From contig NZ_CP021251.1 in the NCBI RefSeq assembly GCF_002155265.1, positions 806,001 to 870,000 on the forward strand: a stretch of DNA of 64,000 bases, written 5' to 3'. A program made the translations under genes and the position numbers. Position 1 is the stretch's first letter, and each line of letters opens with the position of its first letter. This DNA is from Corynebacterium pseudotuberculosis (GTDB lineage Bacteria > Actinomycetota > Actinomycetes > Mycobacteriales > Mycobacteriaceae). Positions 62,557-64,000 of the stretch are shown piece after piece. The notes under the pieces were generated by a model. That model was not told the origin of the DNA and did not search any database. It worked only from the letters and a program-made list of their open reading frames with translations.

Positions 62557-63859
62557 ATTCACTGTTGAAGGCGAAAAGACGGTTCAAGTAACTGCAACTA
62601 ATACTTTTGATTACAGCGAAGGCGGTTTTGCCATCAGCAAGACCGTAGGCGGAGACGCGAAGGACCTTGCTGAGCTGGCAAAGCTTCCTTTTGAGTTCAC
62701 CTATTCCTGCAAGCCACCTACTGGCGGAGCCGCAATCACGGGTTCGGTTTCAGTTCTCAATGGGCAGACTAAGCATGTTCAGGAAATACCAGTGGGCTCT
62801 GAATGTGAAGTGACAGAATCAGAGGTTCACCATGCTGGATCTGAATGGTCGGTTGAGCTTTCTGGTGAAGATATTTCTGTCACCGGCGCAACTGCAAAGT
62901 TCACAGTCCCATCTGAGAATGAGCCTGCAATCCTGATTAAGGCGCGTAATACGTTTACCCAGGAAAAAGGTATTTTTGTGATCAGCAAGGTCGTTGAGGC
63001 TGAAGAGGGACTAGCTGTTCCTAAAGACTTCAAATTTGCTTGGACATGCGGAAATCTGAGTGGAGAAAGCACTGTTTCCGTTGTCAACGGCCGGGGCTCG
63101 GTTGTGATACCTAAAGACATAGCTGTAGGCACGGAATGCGTTGTATCTGAAAAAGATGCATCCATACCGGGCGCGTCTCTTATTACAACCTGGGAGAACC
63201 AACGATTTACTATTGATAAGAAAGACCAGGTAGTAATCGTAACGGCTACCAATACCTACAAAGCGAATACAGGTGGGTTTATTATTCGCAAGCAGCTGGT
63301 GGGCAGCGCAGCGGATAAGGCAAAAGATAAAGTTTTTATGTTCGATTACGTCTGCACAAAGCAGGACAAAGAAACTGCCAGGGGAACACTCAACATTAAA
63401 GGCGAGGGCTCTTCTGATCCTGTAACTGGTCTTGCTGATGGATCAGAATGCGCAATAACGGAACGAGACGCGCGTATCGACGGCACGAATTGGAAGCACA
63501 CTATTTCCAACGACGGAAAAATTAGTATTGTTGGCGGGAACCCAGAGGTGACTGTCTTTGCGGTTAATGGCTATGAAAAGCCACCGTTCTCTCCGCTGGT
63601 TCCACTCATTCCTTTAATACCGCTGATCCCGCTTCTGCCATTGGTGATTACCCCGATAGCGCCGCCTAGCTCATCTGTTGCTCCACCGCAAGCAGAGCCG
63701 AAAGCTCCTGAGGTGCAACAGCCCGAGCAGAAGCAGGCTAATAAACCGCGGACTCCTTTGGCTAAGACCGGTGCGAGCGTTATGGGCCTTGCGTTTGCGA
63801 GTGCCTTGCTTATCGCTGGTGGCGTGTTTGTTTTACGCAGAGGAAAGAAGAAAAGCTGA
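62492..63859 (+). pseudogene. DUF5979-repeat surface protein, 3' part with LAKTG anchor, out of frame
   Basis: This frame continues the repeats from 'VWVGSITNNGEFTVEGE' to the end: the rest of repeat four and repeats five to seven. A Pro/Leu/Ile-rich stretch ('PLVPLIPLIPLIPLLPL') and a Pro/Glu/Gln linker come next, then the sorting motif LAKTG, a membrane helix and RRGKKKS. Removing one G near 62524 joins it to the upstream part into one protein of about 1213 residues. On its own it has no signal peptide or plausible start. The G-run could be a phase-variable switch, a true inactivation or a sequencing error. Confidence 0.8.
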
Positions 63860-63890
63860 CCTTAGATTAGCCACTGATTAATTGAGCATG

Positions 63891-63927
63891 AGGCCCTGAT
63901 CCTAAAGCATGACGGATCAGGGCCTTT
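63891..63927. terminator. Terminator after the LAKTG surface protein gene
   Basis: AGGCCCTGATCC (63891-63902) pairs perfectly with GGATCAGGGCCT (63914-63925), followed by TT. It lies between two converging genes. Confidence 0.88.
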
Positions 63928-63937
63928 GCCGTGCAAA

Positions 63938-64000
63938 CTATCCGAAAAGAAGCTCAGATGCAGAGCTTAGTGCGGCAGCCGCAGAGTGTTCAGGGCTGCC
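63938..64000 (-). CDS. C-terminal end of an unidentified convergent gene (partial)
   Basis: On the minus strand one frame reads 'GSPEHSAAAALSSASELLFG' to a TAG at 63938-63940, and is open to the window edge. The bidirectional terminator just beyond it supports a gene end here. Too short to identify. Confidence 0.4.
   Translation of the reverse strand, partial: GSPEHSAAAALSSASELLFG

Overview
The window looks like a chromosomal segment of a mycolic-acid Corynebacterium, most like the C. diphtheriae / C. ulcerans / C. pseudotuberculosis group. This rests on gene content and order: fba, purA, purT, fprA, pta-ackA, and pknG-glnH-glnX as one block, a fused MrpA-B antiporter, DUF3263 and LytR_C proteins, GT87 and GH76 mannan-type enzymes, possible leaderless starts, and three sortase-anchored surface proteins. 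Species assignment is inference. No tRNA, rRNA, CRISPR array, IS element or prophage was seen.

Layout. 1-2556: 3' part of an LPKTG surface protein in AT-rich DNA, then about 950 bp of non-coding DNA with a terminator, a long hairpin and a perfect 27-bp tandem duplication. 3.5-11.2 kb: glpD, a candidate small RNA, a rhodanese lacking the usual cysteine, a membrane protein, pyrE and a SpoU methyltransferase, a GH76 protein and fba. 11.4-15.2 kb: a 1269-residue SdrD/CshA-repeat surface protein. 15.2-17.9 kb: a PadR-controlled cluster (regulator, DUF5808 protein, PLDc_N-like protein, ABC ATPase and permease) behind a perfect 11-bp inverted repeat. 17.9-21.4 kb: two paralogous FUSC membrane proteins around a secreted trypsin-like protease. 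21.4-23.7 kb: a hypothetical gene divergent from purA.

23.8-29.3 kb is a respiratory module: nrfH, nrfA, a TPR membrane protein, ResB, CcsA and a ResA-like thioredoxin. Together these supply cytochrome c nitrite reductase and the System II machinery that attaches its hemes. Downstream on the other strand are three tandem small proteins sharing a GLGSS motif (candidate mycomembrane proteins), an AT-rich gap, and a DsbB-like membrane protein fused to a large predicted propeller domain.

32-39.7 kb: a phosphoribosyltransferase with a frameshifted end, a divergent PurT without its glycine-rich loop, a DUF222-HNH protein, a GNAT protein with fprA, then pta-ackA. 39.7-44.4 kb: pknG, glnH and glnX, the amino-acid-sensing kinase module that controls 2-oxoglutarate dehydrogenase through OdhI. 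44.4-53.7 kb: Nudix, an ABC-2 transporter, a def-GNAT-xthA-cls operon, DUF3263, LytR_C, YbdK and a GT87 mannosyltransferase. 53.7-59.9 kb: the mrp Na+/H+ antiporter operon. 60.2-63.9 kb: a DUF5979-repeat surface protein split by one extra G in a short G run. A convergent gene end closes the window.
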